Assembly: GCA_964526475.1 (NCBI GenBank)
Contig: CAZGKF010000006.1
Location: 1-64,000, forward strand
DNA from: CAYVTV01 sp964526475
GTDB taxonomy: Bacteria > Bacteroidota > Bacteroidia > Bacteroidales > GCA-2748055
Reading direction: 5' to 3'
Length of the DNA: 64,000 nucleotides
The position numbers were made by a program, and so were the translations under genes. How positions within the stretch are numbered: the first letter of the stretch is position 1; each line of letters begins with the position of its first letter. Under the pieces are notes generated by a model. It saw only the letters and a list, made by a program, of their open reading frames with translations. It searched no databases and was not told the origin of the DNA. Shown one piece after another: positions 54,485-62,371 of this stretch.

Positions 54485-55681
54485 TTAAAATATTGAATAA
54501 TTAAATAAAAAGGCTAAATTTAAGGATGCATTCCGGGTCTTATTCAGATAATACGGGATAAAATCATTCCCCGAGAAAACATTATTCAGACCGATTTTAG
54601 TATATACATTGGCGGAAAAAGTAATCCGGCTATTAATAAGCAAAGGATATTCATACCCTATTACCAGACCATAATCCAGACTTTTGTATTCATTGCTGAT
54701 CTCATTAATGATTCCATCGAGATTTTGAGTTGCATCTTTCATAATACCTGAATAGGCTCCAAAATGCAAACTATGTGAATTCCGATATTTATTCAGGTGA
54801 TATTTTAACTGAACAATAAACGTATAATAATCCAGTTCAATCTTGTTGCTTACGTATTTACCTGATAAATACTCATTATAATTTTGTTTGTTCTGGCTTA
54901 TCCAAAAGAACTCTGTTGTAATATCCAGTCTGTTTGTAAGATTTGTTCCCATAAGAATCCCATAGCTTTTTCCGAAGGAGGGATGGGTAACAGTGAATTC
55001 AGCACTCTTCATCCCCTCTAATGTTTTATTGTTAAGCAGCCATGTGTTGGCAAGATTTCCGGAAAACCCGACATACATAAAAGAAAAGGCTTTCTCTTTT
55101 GTTTTGTTAGGCGGTAATTTTTCTTTCTCTGGTTCATTTGTAAGAGTCTCTGCCAGAAGTTCATTCATTGAACTGTCAATTTGGGATACAGGATAAAGTT
55201 GCCGGATCACGCTGTAGGTAACATCATATAACAGGGAAGGTGAGATGATATTTGAATCTGATAATTCGGGGTAAGGCAAAGTTTTTGTATTTTCATTATA
55301 TTCAACTGCCAGGTGTATTTGAGAAGTTGATTTATTATTTGCCGGGGTTTGTTCCATTGGCTGTTTTTCAATAGTTGATTCGATAAGAGATTTATCCGGT
55401 ACTATTTTCTCTGAAGCCTGCTGAGCCAGATCAGGTTCATCAGTCGTCTGTTTTTTCATTAAATAATAGGAGATAGTCCCGAAAGCCACTGCAAAGAACA
55501 ATGAAGCAGCAATAGCTGAGGCAGCCATCCACTTTTTTTTTCTCCGGGTATAAAGATTGCCATCAACTCTTTTCCATACCAGATCAATATCCAACTCGTC
55601 CTGGATTCCTTCCCACACTTTTCCAGGAGGGAATTCCTGACTGTTTTCAACTATATTCTTATACCATTGTTCCAGCTTCAT
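54485..55681 (-). CDS. Membrane-anchored putative anti-sigma protein with C-terminal beta-barrel-like domain
   Basis: A 398-residue protein encoded three bases after an ECF sigma gene. The N-terminal 48 residues are cytoplasmic (LEQWYKNIVENSQEFPPGKV with WEGIQDELD), like the sigma-binding start of Bacteroidota anti-sigma factors. A single membrane helix spans about 50-75 (MAASAIAASLFFAVAFGTIS). A long Ser/Thr/Pro/Gln-rich periplasmic linker (75-190) follows. Residues 200-398 are alternating beta strands with aromatic ends (MYVGFSGNLANTWLLNN, YYTFIVQLKYHLNKYRN, NLAFLFNYSIF), as in small outer-membrane beta-barrels. One protein could then link outer membrane and sigma factor. Confidence 0.75.
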   Translation of the reverse strand: MKLEQWYKNIVENSQEFPPGKVWEGIQDELDIDLVWKRVDGNLYTRRKKKWMAASAIAASLFFAVAFGTISYYLMKKQTTDEPDLAQQASEKIVPDKSLIESTIEKQPMEQTPANNKSTSQIHLAVEYNENTKTLPYPELSDSNIISPSLLYDVTYSVIRQLYPVSQIDSSMNELLAETLTNEPEKEKLPPNKTKEKAFSFMYVGFSGNLANTWLLNNKTLEGMKSAEFTVTHPSFGKSYGILMGTNLTNRLDITTEFFWISQNKQNYNEYLSGKYVSNKIELDYYTFIVQLKYHLNKYRNSHSLHFGAYSGIMKDATQNLDGIINEISNEYKSLDYGLVIGYEYPLLINSRITFSANVYTKIGLNNVFSGNDFIPYYLNKTRNASLNLAFLFNYSIF

Positions 55682-55684
55682 TTA

Positions 55685-56230
55685 TTATCCGGTTTTTGTT
55701 TCAAGCCAGTCTTTTAATATGCTACGTGCCCGGTTATATTGCGATTTAGAGGTGCCTACAGATATTTCAAGCTTCTCCGCTATTTCCTTATGAGAATAAC
55801 CCTCAAGAGCGAAAAGATTGAAAATAACTTTTGCTCCTTCAGGAAGTTTTGCTATCAATCCAAGAATTTCATTAAACTGTAAACTTGGCAGCGCTTCATT
55901 TTCTGTATATACCTGATATTCAGCCTTATCATCATTAATAAAATTATTAACCCTTGCATTTTGCCTTAGATGGTCAATAGCTGTATTTACAACAATTCTT
56001 CGAATCCAGCCTTCCAAAGACCCCATCCTTTTATAGTTATTAATATTTTTGAAAACTTTTATAAAGGCTTCCTGTAAAATATCCTGTGCAAGCGATCTGT
56101 CAGTTGCATAGCTTATGCATATGGCATACATCTTCTGTGCATGACGGCGGTAAAGTAATTCCTGATACCGCCTTTTGCCATTCTGACAACCACTTAGTAT
56201 TTCCTCTTCGCTGTAAAGCTCAACCTTCAT
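55685..56230 (-). CDS. ECF RNA polymerase sigma factor
   Basis: A 181-residue sigma-70 family factor. YQELLYRRHAQKMYAICISY and DILQEAFIKVFKNINNYKRM form region 2, GSLEGWIRRIVVNTAIDHLR the end of region 2, and LPEGAKVIFNLFALEGYSHKEI with AEKLEISVGTSKSQYNRARS region 4 with its helix-turn-helix. It belongs to the general RpoE-like group rather than the FecR/SusC-linked group at 41364. It lies between a lipoprotein gene (six bases upstream) and a putative anti-sigma/barrel gene (three bases downstream), all one operon. Confidence 0.93.
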   Translation of the reverse strand: MKVELYSEEEILSGCQNGKRRYQELLYRRHAQKMYAICISYATDRSLAQDILQEAFIKVFKNINNYKRMGSLEGWIRRIVVNTAIDHLRQNARVNNFINDDKAEYQVYTENEALPSLQFNEILGLIAKLPEGAKVIFNLFALEGYSHKEIAEKLEISVGTSKSQYNRARSILKDWLETKTG

Positions 56231-56236
56231 TGTTAA

Positions 56237-56941
56237 TTATTCAAAGCTCACTGTAAAAGCGTTATTTATCCGGTTAGCCAACTGACTGAAAATGGAAGTA
56301 TTATTTTGCTCGCTAATAAGTAATACATTGGTTTTATCTACCATGGAAATTTCAGCACTGTTAAGGGTTAAATAATTTGTCAGTCGGAAAAGTGCTTCAG
56401 CGTCAACTGTTACCATTGCAACAGAAAGTTTATCTTTCCTGAGAACGATGGTTTGGGCTGATTTTGCAATAGTCCGGATATTTAACTGCTCAGTAAAATT
56501 ATATTCAAAACGTACAGGCGTTTGCGTAAGTTCAGAGGTTTTCATTCTGCCTTCCAGTAATAGCGGAGATGTGCGGGAATTACTCAGGTATAGTGAAATA
56601 TCTATCCGGTCATAAACCCCCTGAGGTATATCAAAGCGAACATCGAAATTTGTTTTTTGATCCTTCAGATTGGCAACCAGAGGAAAAGGGAAATCAGAAA
56701 TAAAATAAACGTCTTTACCATCTCTTCGTATTCCGTCAAACTCAATAGCATCAATGATCAAAGTTCCTTTGTCAATACTGTAGTATCTCTCAGCTGAAGT
56801 TTCCAGATTTGAATCTTTGTTAAGATAAGATAGCATTCCAAACTTAAATTCAACTTCTGCGGGTAATGTTAGTTCATCCTTTACGCATGAAGTTAACGCA
56901 CAACAAATAACTAATAAATAATTTAATAATTTGAATTTCAT
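56237..56941 (-). CDS. Lipoprotein heading the sigma operon
   Basis: A 234-residue lipoprotein (signal MKFKLLNYLLVICCALTSC with lipobox Cys19). The mature part is beta-rich (VEFKFGMLSYLNKDSN, YYSIDKGTLIIDAIEFDGIR, VRFDIPQGVYDRIDISLYLS) and resembles DUF4382-type beta-sandwich lipoproteins by the PQGVYDRIDISL pattern, but I am not sure of the family. It is the first gene of a three-gene operon with a sigma factor and a membrane-anchored barrel protein. It may be the envelope sensor or the main product of that regulon. Confidence 0.75.
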   Translation of the reverse strand: MKFKLLNYLLVICCALTSCVKDELTLPAEVEFKFGMLSYLNKDSNLETSAERYYSIDKGTLIIDAIEFDGIRRDGKDVYFISDFPFPLVANLKDQKTNFDVRFDIPQGVYDRIDISLYLSNSRTSPLLLEGRMKTSELTQTPVRFEYNFTEQLNIRTIAKSAQTIVLRKDKLSVAMVTVDAEALFRLTNYLTLNSAEISMVDKTNVLLISEQNNTSIFSQLANRINNAFTVSFE

Positions 56942-57070
56942 ATTATGATTACTTTATCATACCTTAGACGAATAAAGGTACTAAAAGGTTGGGACTATTT
57001 TGGATGAGAGGTCTCGTTTTTTCTCTTCACATCCTTCGGTTTATTGAAAAAGGAATTTAAAATTTTGTTT

Positions 57071-57526
57071 ATGAAATTGCACATTCAAAACTTTTTTGTT
57101 TTTTTCGTTATAATGGTTTTATCCACCCTGGCTTTAATCGCTCAGGATGAAAAAAAACCAATGATACATAATTTACAGAAGACCTTTACTATCGACAGTT
57201 GTCTGCATGTTTTCTCACCCGACAAAGTTATTCAAACAAAAACGGGCTATCAGTACTGGTTTGTGGATAAAGATTTTATTGATGGAACGACAATCAAAAT
57301 GAGTGTTGTTGAACCCAATTCTGCCGTTCATCCTCCTCATAAGCATGAAAGTGATGAATTTTATTTTATTCTGGAAGGAACGGCTGAGTTTTATCTAAAC
57401 GGAGAAACCAGGATTGCTGGTGCTTATTCTAGTTTTTATTGTCCCTCCAACAGCAAACATGGAATAAAAAATGCCGGGGATACCGAATTGAAATATCTGG
57501 TTATCAGGGAGTATAAGAAAGAATAG
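57071..57526 (+). CDS. Exported cupin-domain protein
   Basis: A 151-residue secreted or periplasmic cupin. ATG 57071 (MKLHIQNFFVFFVIMVLSTL) gives a signal cleaved near LIAQ; the frame extends to 57044 without adding sense. The cupin motifs are HPPHKHESDEFYFILEGTAE (HxH...E) and CPSNSKHGIKNAGDTEL (second His). A metal site is therefore present, but whether it is an enzyme (isomerase, dioxygenase, lyase) or a sugar-binding protein is not readable. The gene stands alone between divergent and convergent neighbours. Confidence 0.85.
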   Translation: MKLHIQNFFVFFVIMVLSTLALIAQDEKKPMIHNLQKTFTIDSCLHVFSPDKVIQTKTGYQYWFVDKDFIDGTTIKMSVVEPNSAVHPPHKHESDEFYFILEGTAEFYLNGETRIAGAYSSFYCPSNSKHGIKNAGDTELKYLVIREYKKE

Positions 57527-57688
57527 TTTTATTAATTATAAACATTTAATTTGAAACCTTTGGTTTTGGTTCTATGCGGATGGATGTTCATGGCAATCAA
57601 ACCAAAGGTATTAAACGATATTCACATTTGAGACCTACAATTCCCCGATTAGGATTATTCCATGGAAGATGATCCAATAGATGAGCTT

Positions 57689-58831
57689 TCACATTTTCAG
57701 CCATTTCAGACATACCGGGGCAGGAATATTCAAGGATATTCCTGTATATTCAAGCAATCCTGAAGTTTTATCCAGCCTGAAAACCACTACATTATCAGTA
57801 TCCCTGTTTGCCACAAGGATGAATTCCCCTTCGGGTTCAATTAGAAAATTACGGGGGTGCTCTCCATGTGTTGACGGGTAATCAACAATACTCAGCATTC
57901 CGTTTTCTTTGTTAATGGAATAAGTGGCAAGACTATTATGTCCGCGGTTTGATACAAATAGAAACTTACCCTCTGGATCAATATGGATATCTGCGTTTGT
58001 ATTCTGATCTGTAAAATCTCCCGGTAGGGTAGAAATGGTTTGCCTCGGTGTAAGGTTACCTGTTAATGTGTCCTGATAAAATAAGCTTGTTGTGGAACTT
58101 AGTTCCTCTGCCAGGTAAACATAAGGTTTTTCCGGATGGAAAGTCATATGACGCGGTCCTGAACCTGGAATAACCGAAGCAGATGAGGAAGAGGCAGGTT
58201 CAAGTTTGCCGGAAGAATGGTCTATGGAACATATCATAACTTTGTCTGTGCCCAGGTCTGCAACATAAACGTACGCATTATCGGGAGAGACAAGTACCGA
58301 ATGAACATGGGAACCATCCTGTCTTTTTTCGTTTGCACTGCTTCCTTCATATTTCATTGTCTGAATGGTATCGCCGATACTTCCGTCCGGATTGATTGCA
58401 AAAACAGTTAAACTGCCTGATCTGTAAAACGAAATATAGAGGTATTTTCCGGTTTTATCAAGATTTACATGACATGCACCTGTTCCGTGAGCGGGAACCT
58501 GGTTGATAAGAGAAAGAATACCATCTTCACTGTTGATGGCGAAAGAACTTACCATCTCTTTCTGGCTACCTTCGGCATCCCTCACCCTATTGATCGAATA
58601 AAGATACTTTCCACCGGGATGAATTTCCAGAAATCCTGGTCTCACCATTTCCGGAAGTGTTTGTTTTGCAGTGAATTTAACGGAATCCCTGTCAAATTCA
58701 TAGACATAAATACCCTGGCTACCTCTGTCCTGGAAAGTGCCAACATACAAATATTCTTTTTGCTTAACAATCTCTGGTTTACAATTTGAAAACATGAGTG
58801 TAAGCAGACAAAAATAATAAAGTGATTTCAT
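57689..58831 (-). CDS. Lactonase-family seven-bladed propeller lipoprotein
   Basis: A 380-residue lipoprotein (MKSLYYFCLLTLMFSNC, lipobox Cys17). The mature protein is a beta-propeller of the 6-phosphogluconolactonase (Pgl)/YbhE family: YLYVGTFQDRGSQGIYVYEF, FLEIHPGGKYLYSINRVR, GTGACHVNLDKTGKYLYISF, GSHVHSVLVSPDNAYVYVAD, and GSGPRHMTFHPEKPYVYLAE. The conserved Glu, His and Arg of the lactonase site are visible in the blades. Export makes a role in extracellular sugar-lactone hydrolysis more likely than the cytosolic pentose-phosphate step. It is close to the sulfatase remnant at 58940, on the same strand. Confidence 0.88.
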   Translation of the reverse strand: MKSLYYFCLLTLMFSNCKPEIVKQKEYLYVGTFQDRGSQGIYVYEFDRDSVKFTAKQTLPEMVRPGFLEIHPGGKYLYSINRVRDAEGSQKEMVSSFAINSEDGILSLINQVPAHGTGACHVNLDKTGKYLYISFYRSGSLTVFAINPDGSIGDTIQTMKYEGSSANEKRQDGSHVHSVLVSPDNAYVYVADLGTDKVMICSIDHSSGKLEPASSSSASVIPGSGPRHMTFHPEKPYVYLAEELSSTTSLFYQDTLTGNLTPRQTISTLPGDFTDQNTNADIHIDPEGKFLFVSNRGHNSLATYSINKENGMLSIVDYPSTHGEHPRNFLIEPEGEFILVANRDTDNVVVFRLDKTSGLLEYTGISLNIPAPVCLKWLKM

Positions 58832-58939
58832 GGGAATAGATTTTAGGATTAAAAGGCAAAAAATATAGAAAAATGATTTTTGTGATATACTCTTTTCATT
58901 AATATAACACCCCTCTGTATTGAATTATGTATAACTATT

Positions 58940-59728
58940 TTACCATCCCCATATGTCAGATTCAATATGAGTTTCCAGTATAAGTTGTTTCAATTCTTCT
59001 ACCATACCGGGATGTTCTGATGCAAGGTTGTTTTCTTCGCCCGGATCAACATCCAGATCAAATAATACGGTGGTAGTTTTTTCCGGGTTAAGGACATCAT
59101 AAAGAACAAGTTTCCAATTGTTTTTCAGAATTGCCTGTCTTCCTCCTTTTTCATAAAATGCCCAATACAAATAGTCGTGCTGTTTTTGTTCGTTTTGTCC
59201 TGTCAGGCTTGGTAAAAATGAAATACCGTCTATATTTGGCGGTGGTGTAATACCGGTAAGTTCAGACAAAGTTGGAAGGACATCCCAGAATGCAGAGACG
59301 TGGTCGGTTGTTGAACCGGCTTTAATTTTCTCAGGCCAGCGCACCAGCATTGGCACCCGGATACCGCCTTCATAAAGATCCCTTTTGTAGCCCTTCAGGG
59401 GGCCATCGCTGTTAAAATAATCTGGATCAGCTCCACCCTCAAGATGGGGCCCGTTGTCGGAAGTGAAAATGATGATGGTGTTATCACGAAGTCCCATTGC
59501 ATCTATCTTATTGATGATCTGCCCAACCTGTTCATCAAGAATATGTATCATAGCCGCAAATGCAGCATGTGATTCCATCTGAGATTCATACCCTCCTGTT
59601 GGGATAAGCTCCTGTCCATAGCATCCCATATCCCCGTAACCGAGATCATCAGCAAGGATGAAAACTATGTTAGGTGGAGGTGTTACTTTTCCGCCGCAGC
59701 CAAAACTGAGAATGGCTAATGAATTCAT
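58940..59728 (-). pseudogene. Sulfatase with in-frame deletion of the catalytic region
   Basis: A 262-residue open reading joins the sulfatase start (lipobox SFGC, NIVFILADDLGYGDMGCYGQ) directly to the second half (ESHAAFAAMIHILDEQVGQI, IIFTSDNGPHLEGG, YEGGIRVPMLVRWPEK, DGISFLPSLTG). About 150-200 residues are missing, including the C/S-x-P-x-R formylglycine motif, the GKWHxG Lys/His and part of the metal site. The deletion is in frame and the rest is uninterrupted. It cannot act as a sulfatase. Either it is a recent deletion pseudogene or the shortened lipoprotein has another use. Confidence 0.8.
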
Positions 59729-59747
59729 TAAAGTCAGAGGGATTATA

Positions 59748-59930
59748 TTATGCTCCTATTGCTTTCAGGGCTTCGTAAACCAGAAATGCCGGCCATACAA
59801 GGGCCTTAAGAAAACCCAGTACGCCTATCCAGAAGGTAGTGGCTGTAGAAATGAAATAGATAGCTGCCCCAATGAATCCAAGTCCATAGACTGCACTGGA
59901 AGTGCCTCCATCGTGAATGTTTTTTCCCAT
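59748..59930 (-). CDS. Conserved small membrane protein
   Basis: A 60-residue protein starting at ATG 59930 (MGKNIHDGGTSSAVYGLGFI). It has two membrane segments, AVYGLGFIGAAIYFISTATT and WIGVLGFLKALVWPAFLVYE. The pattern SSAVYGLGxIGAxxY...FWxGVLGxLKAxxWPAFLVYExLK occurs in small proteins of many bacterial phyla, with unknown function. The longer reading from 59990 adds residues without similarity. It lies 19 bases upstream of the broken sulfatase on the same strand. Confidence 0.8.
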   Translation of the reverse strand: MGKNIHDGGTSSAVYGLGFIGAAIYFISTATTFWIGVLGFLKALVWPAFLVYEALKAIGA

Positions 59931-60287
59931 AATTAATGTTTTTAAGAAGTTAAAAATAATAAATGAAAAAGGAAAGTTATAATCACTCAATCCTGCTCTT
60001 CTGAAAACAAATATAGATTATTTTAAGGATTAAAACATGTACTTTTGTCAAAGAAAATGTATTCTGTAATTTAATAATTTACTTGTTGAGGAAACTTATT
60101 TATTCCCGGCCTGACGCTTTTCATTTCAGCAGGTTTTTTATTTGAGAAAGGTTTTATTCCTGAAAGAAAATATAGCGAAAACAGGAGTATATACCTCATT
60201 AAACGATACATCATTATAATGTGTGTCTGCTTTTTAATGATGTTAAGATAGAAAAAATACTTTATTATTTTCATTATCATCCTCTAA
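59931..60287. other. Gene-poor stretch between the small membrane protein and the esterase relic
   Basis: AT-rich DNA of about 350 bases. A 69-codon minus-strand reading (60071-60280) has a hydrophobic start and then KPAEMKSVRPGINKFPQQ. SVRPGIN faintly recalls the first residues of a methyltransferase family, so it might be a stump, but I cannot support a call. It should also contain the promoter of the 59930 gene. Confidence 0.35.
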
Positions 60288-60450
60288 AAATGATCTGGAT
60301 GATTATATAAGGGAAAGGGCTCAGGCTTTCTCATCCACTGAAAACATGAATGATCTTATTGCTCAGGCCGGAAGCAGGAAACAGGAAACTAGTCTATCTG
60401 GAAGAAGCAATTCATGAGAGCCATGCATGAATACTATATCCATTTACTGA
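60288..60450 (+). pseudogene. Erythromycin-esterase-family N-terminal relic
   Basis: Read in three frames, the DNA gives LDDYIRERAQAFSSTENMND then LIAQAGSRK (from 60295), LVYLEEAIHESH (about 60390-60424) and HEYYIHL (about 60422-60443). Together this resembles the conserved start of erythromycin-esterase proteins, LxxLIxxxGxxRxVLLGExSHGTHEYYxWR. At least two frameshifts and several substitutions of the glycines are needed, and the gene is cut by the end of the Fe-ADH gene. An old relic; the call rests on the xLGExSHGxHEYY-like block. Confidence 0.4.
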
Positions 60451-61606
60451 TAATCTCTGATAAGTTATCCGGTGTTAATTTTACTGGATTATTCTTGACT
60501 TCGGTATTCGCACAGATTGTTGCGATATCCTTTTCTTTCAGCTCATATTCTGAAAGAAGAGGTAATTGCAGATCGCCGCTTAATTGGTAGATATATTGGA
60601 TGAATCCGTCGATATAGTAATCATCTGACCGGTTTTCTTCATTAAGAAATATTTTACCTAACTGCGAATATTTTTTCAATGGATTTGGGTTATCTGCGTT
60701 TCGCCTGAGTTCCCTCACGGTTATTTCATTGGCAGGAGCCATAAGCGACCCGCATATAATACCATGAGGGATTTCGTACATTCCACCTATAGAAGAAGCA
60801 AAACCGTGAACAGCACCAAGTCCGGCATTAGCCAGACAGATACCTGAGGTGAGTGCAGCAAAGGACATACCCGTTCTTGCTTGCAGGTCATCACCATTAA
60901 TATAACTGCGGACAAGTGAAGATTTTACTGCTTTTAATCCTTCCAGTGCGAGGGCATCGGTATATTCATTAGCTTTAACCGAAAGATATGCCTCCGTAAG
61001 CTGGGTGAAACAGTCCATCCCACTTGCAGAAGTTATATTTTTCGGACAGTTTATTGTCAGCTCAGGGTCAACAATTGCTACATCAGGTACAAAATTATCA
61101 TGACGTAGAGATTTTTTAAAGCCGTTCGAACCTGTTCTTGAAAGTACGGCATTTTTCGTAGCCTCGCTTCCTGTTCCGGAAGTTGTAGGTATTGCAATGT
61201 ATGGAATCCTTGTACCCGGATGCTCCCTGGAGCCGACACCCTCAAGATAATCCAGAACAGATTCATTCTTGTACATCATGGCGGATATTGCTTTTCCAGC
61301 ATCCATAACACTGCCACCACCTATCCCAACTACTGCTTTAATGATTTCCGGGGTAAGTTGTTGTACAGCCTGATCTATCATCTCCGGCGAGGGTTCACCT
61401 TTAATTACTATTACCTGATAAGCTATTCCGTTTTTCTTAAGTGAATTTAACAGACCTTCAGCCTGAGGAGTTTTGGAAAATGAGCTCTTGCCTGTAACCA
61501 GGATGATTTTATTCCGATATGTGTTCAGTATGCCGGGCAGCAGGGAAAATTTCCCCTTCCCAAAACAGATCTTTGGTAAACGTGTAAATTCAAATGGGTT
61601 TACCAT
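60434..61606 (-). CDS. Iron-containing alcohol dehydrogenase family enzyme
   Basis: A 390-residue group III NAD(P)-dependent dehydrogenase. VVGIGGGSVMDAGKAIS is the nucleotide-binding GGGSxxD motif and IPTTSGTGSEATKNAVL the next. The metal site of this family is Asp, His, His, His. Here Asp198 sits in SGMDCFTQLTEAY with Gln202 where the first His is common; His267 (GAVHGFAS) and His281 (EIPHGIICG) are kept. Gln at that place is, as far as I recall, a natural variant in some subfamilies. The gene overlaps the ABM-domain gene upstream by seven bases, so both are translated together. The substrate (alcohol, lactaldehyde, maleylacetate-like) is not known. Confidence 0.92.
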   Translation of the reverse strand: MVNPFEFTRLPKICFGKGKFSLLPGILNTYRNKIILVTGKSSFSKTPQAEGLLNSLKKNGIAYQVIVIKGEPSPEMIDQAVQQLTPEIIKAVVGIGGGSVMDAGKAISAMMYKNESVLDYLEGVGSREHPGTRIPYIAIPTTSGTGSEATKNAVLSRTGSNGFKKSLRHDNFVPDVAIVDPELTINCPKNITSASGMDCFTQLTEAYLSVKANEYTDALALEGLKAVKSSLVRSYINGDDLQARTGMSFAALTSGICLANAGLGAVHGFASSIGGMYEIPHGIICGSLMAPANEITVRELRRNADNPNPLKKYSQLGKIFLNEENRSDDYYIDGFIQYIYQLSGDLQLPLLSEYELKEKDIATICANTEVKNNPVKLTPDNLSEIISKWI

Positions 61607-61908
61607 TTTGATATGTCGTTTGGTTCAATAATAGTATATTTTACCCCCTGCCTGGGTTCAGCCATCAGGTCTTTTACAACTTCCCTCCATGTTAAATAGT
61701 GGGGAGTGGTTTTATGAGCTGCGGAAGCTTCATCGGATTCATATGCTTCATAAATCATAAACCTGCAGGGATCGTCTGCCTGCTGAACAAAATCAAAACG
61801 AAGATTCCCGGGTTCTTTTAAAGATTCCATGTGGTTGGCAACAGTTGCATCAATAAAACTTTTTACCCCGTCGGGTTTTACATGAACATAAACACAGCTT
61901 ACTATCAT
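61600..61908 (-). CDS. ABM-domain (antibiotic biosynthesis monooxygenase-like) protein
   Basis: A 102-residue dimeric alpha/beta barrel. MIVSCVYVHVKPDGVKSFID, HMESLKEPGNLRFDFVQQAD and FMIYEAYESDEASAAHKTTP with HYLTWREVV are the ABM/LsrG/YgiN pattern. Relatives include quinol monooxygenases and the autoinducer-2 isomerase LsrG. Its stop overlaps the start of the Fe-ADH gene (ATGGTAA), a tight two-gene operon, so it may act on the same small carbonyl or phenolic compound. The exact reaction is unknown. Confidence 0.88.
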   Translation of the reverse strand: MIVSCVYVHVKPDGVKSFIDATVANHMESLKEPGNLRFDFVQQADDPCRFMIYEAYESDEASAAHKTTPHYLTWREVVKDLMAEPRQGVKYTIIEPNDISKW

Positions 61909-62371
61909 TAGGATGATTTTTTATGCAAAGTTAATGAAATAAGAAAAAACTACCGACTTAAACACAAATTCGTCATTTCACTTTTTCCTCTTTCCTGCAT
62001 TTTAAGATTTTTTAACAAATCAGCTAAGGCATTGAAAATCAGATTAATAAAAATTTTCATTGACTGTTTTATTATTTAATGATTCAGGATAATTATTTAA
62101 ATCATAAATCATTGAAAAATAGATTATTACAGGTCTTTCTGTGAGGTGAGTATTGGGTAAATGTAAATGGGAAATTTTTCTTGTAATTTCATAATACACA
62201 GATATTCAATCAAATACAGGACATTAAACATTTTTTTTTGTCGAATCTTTTTTTTGCAGAGTTAAATTCAGAAAATATACATTTTGATATAGTTTCTATT
62301 TTTTTTTTTTAGTTCAAGTTTTAAATTTGCCTTCCGGATAAAATAATAAATTAAAATAAGGAGGATATTAT
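61909..62371. other. Divergent intergenic region before the ABC exporter operon
   Basis: About 460 very AT-rich bases with T-runs of 9-14 at about 62229-62310. No coding-like sequence or known RNA was seen. A TAAATTTG box at 62322 and an AAGGAGG ribosome-binding site at 62360-62366 belong to the plus-strand gene at 62372. Confidence 0.5.
62322..62329 (+). promoter_or_regulatory. Bacteroidota -7 box of the exporter operon
   Basis: TAAATTTG is an exact TAnnTTTG match 42 bases before the ATG at 62372. Transcription would begin near 62336, leaving a leader that contains AAGGAGG. No TTTG -33 element stands out, as the upstream DNA is a poly-T run. Confidence 0.45.

Noticed and set aside
60071..60280. 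69-codon minus-strand ORF with hydrophobic start and SVRPGIN motif
   Set aside because: Too short, no ribosome-binding site or clear family; only a faint resemblance to the start of a methyltransferase.
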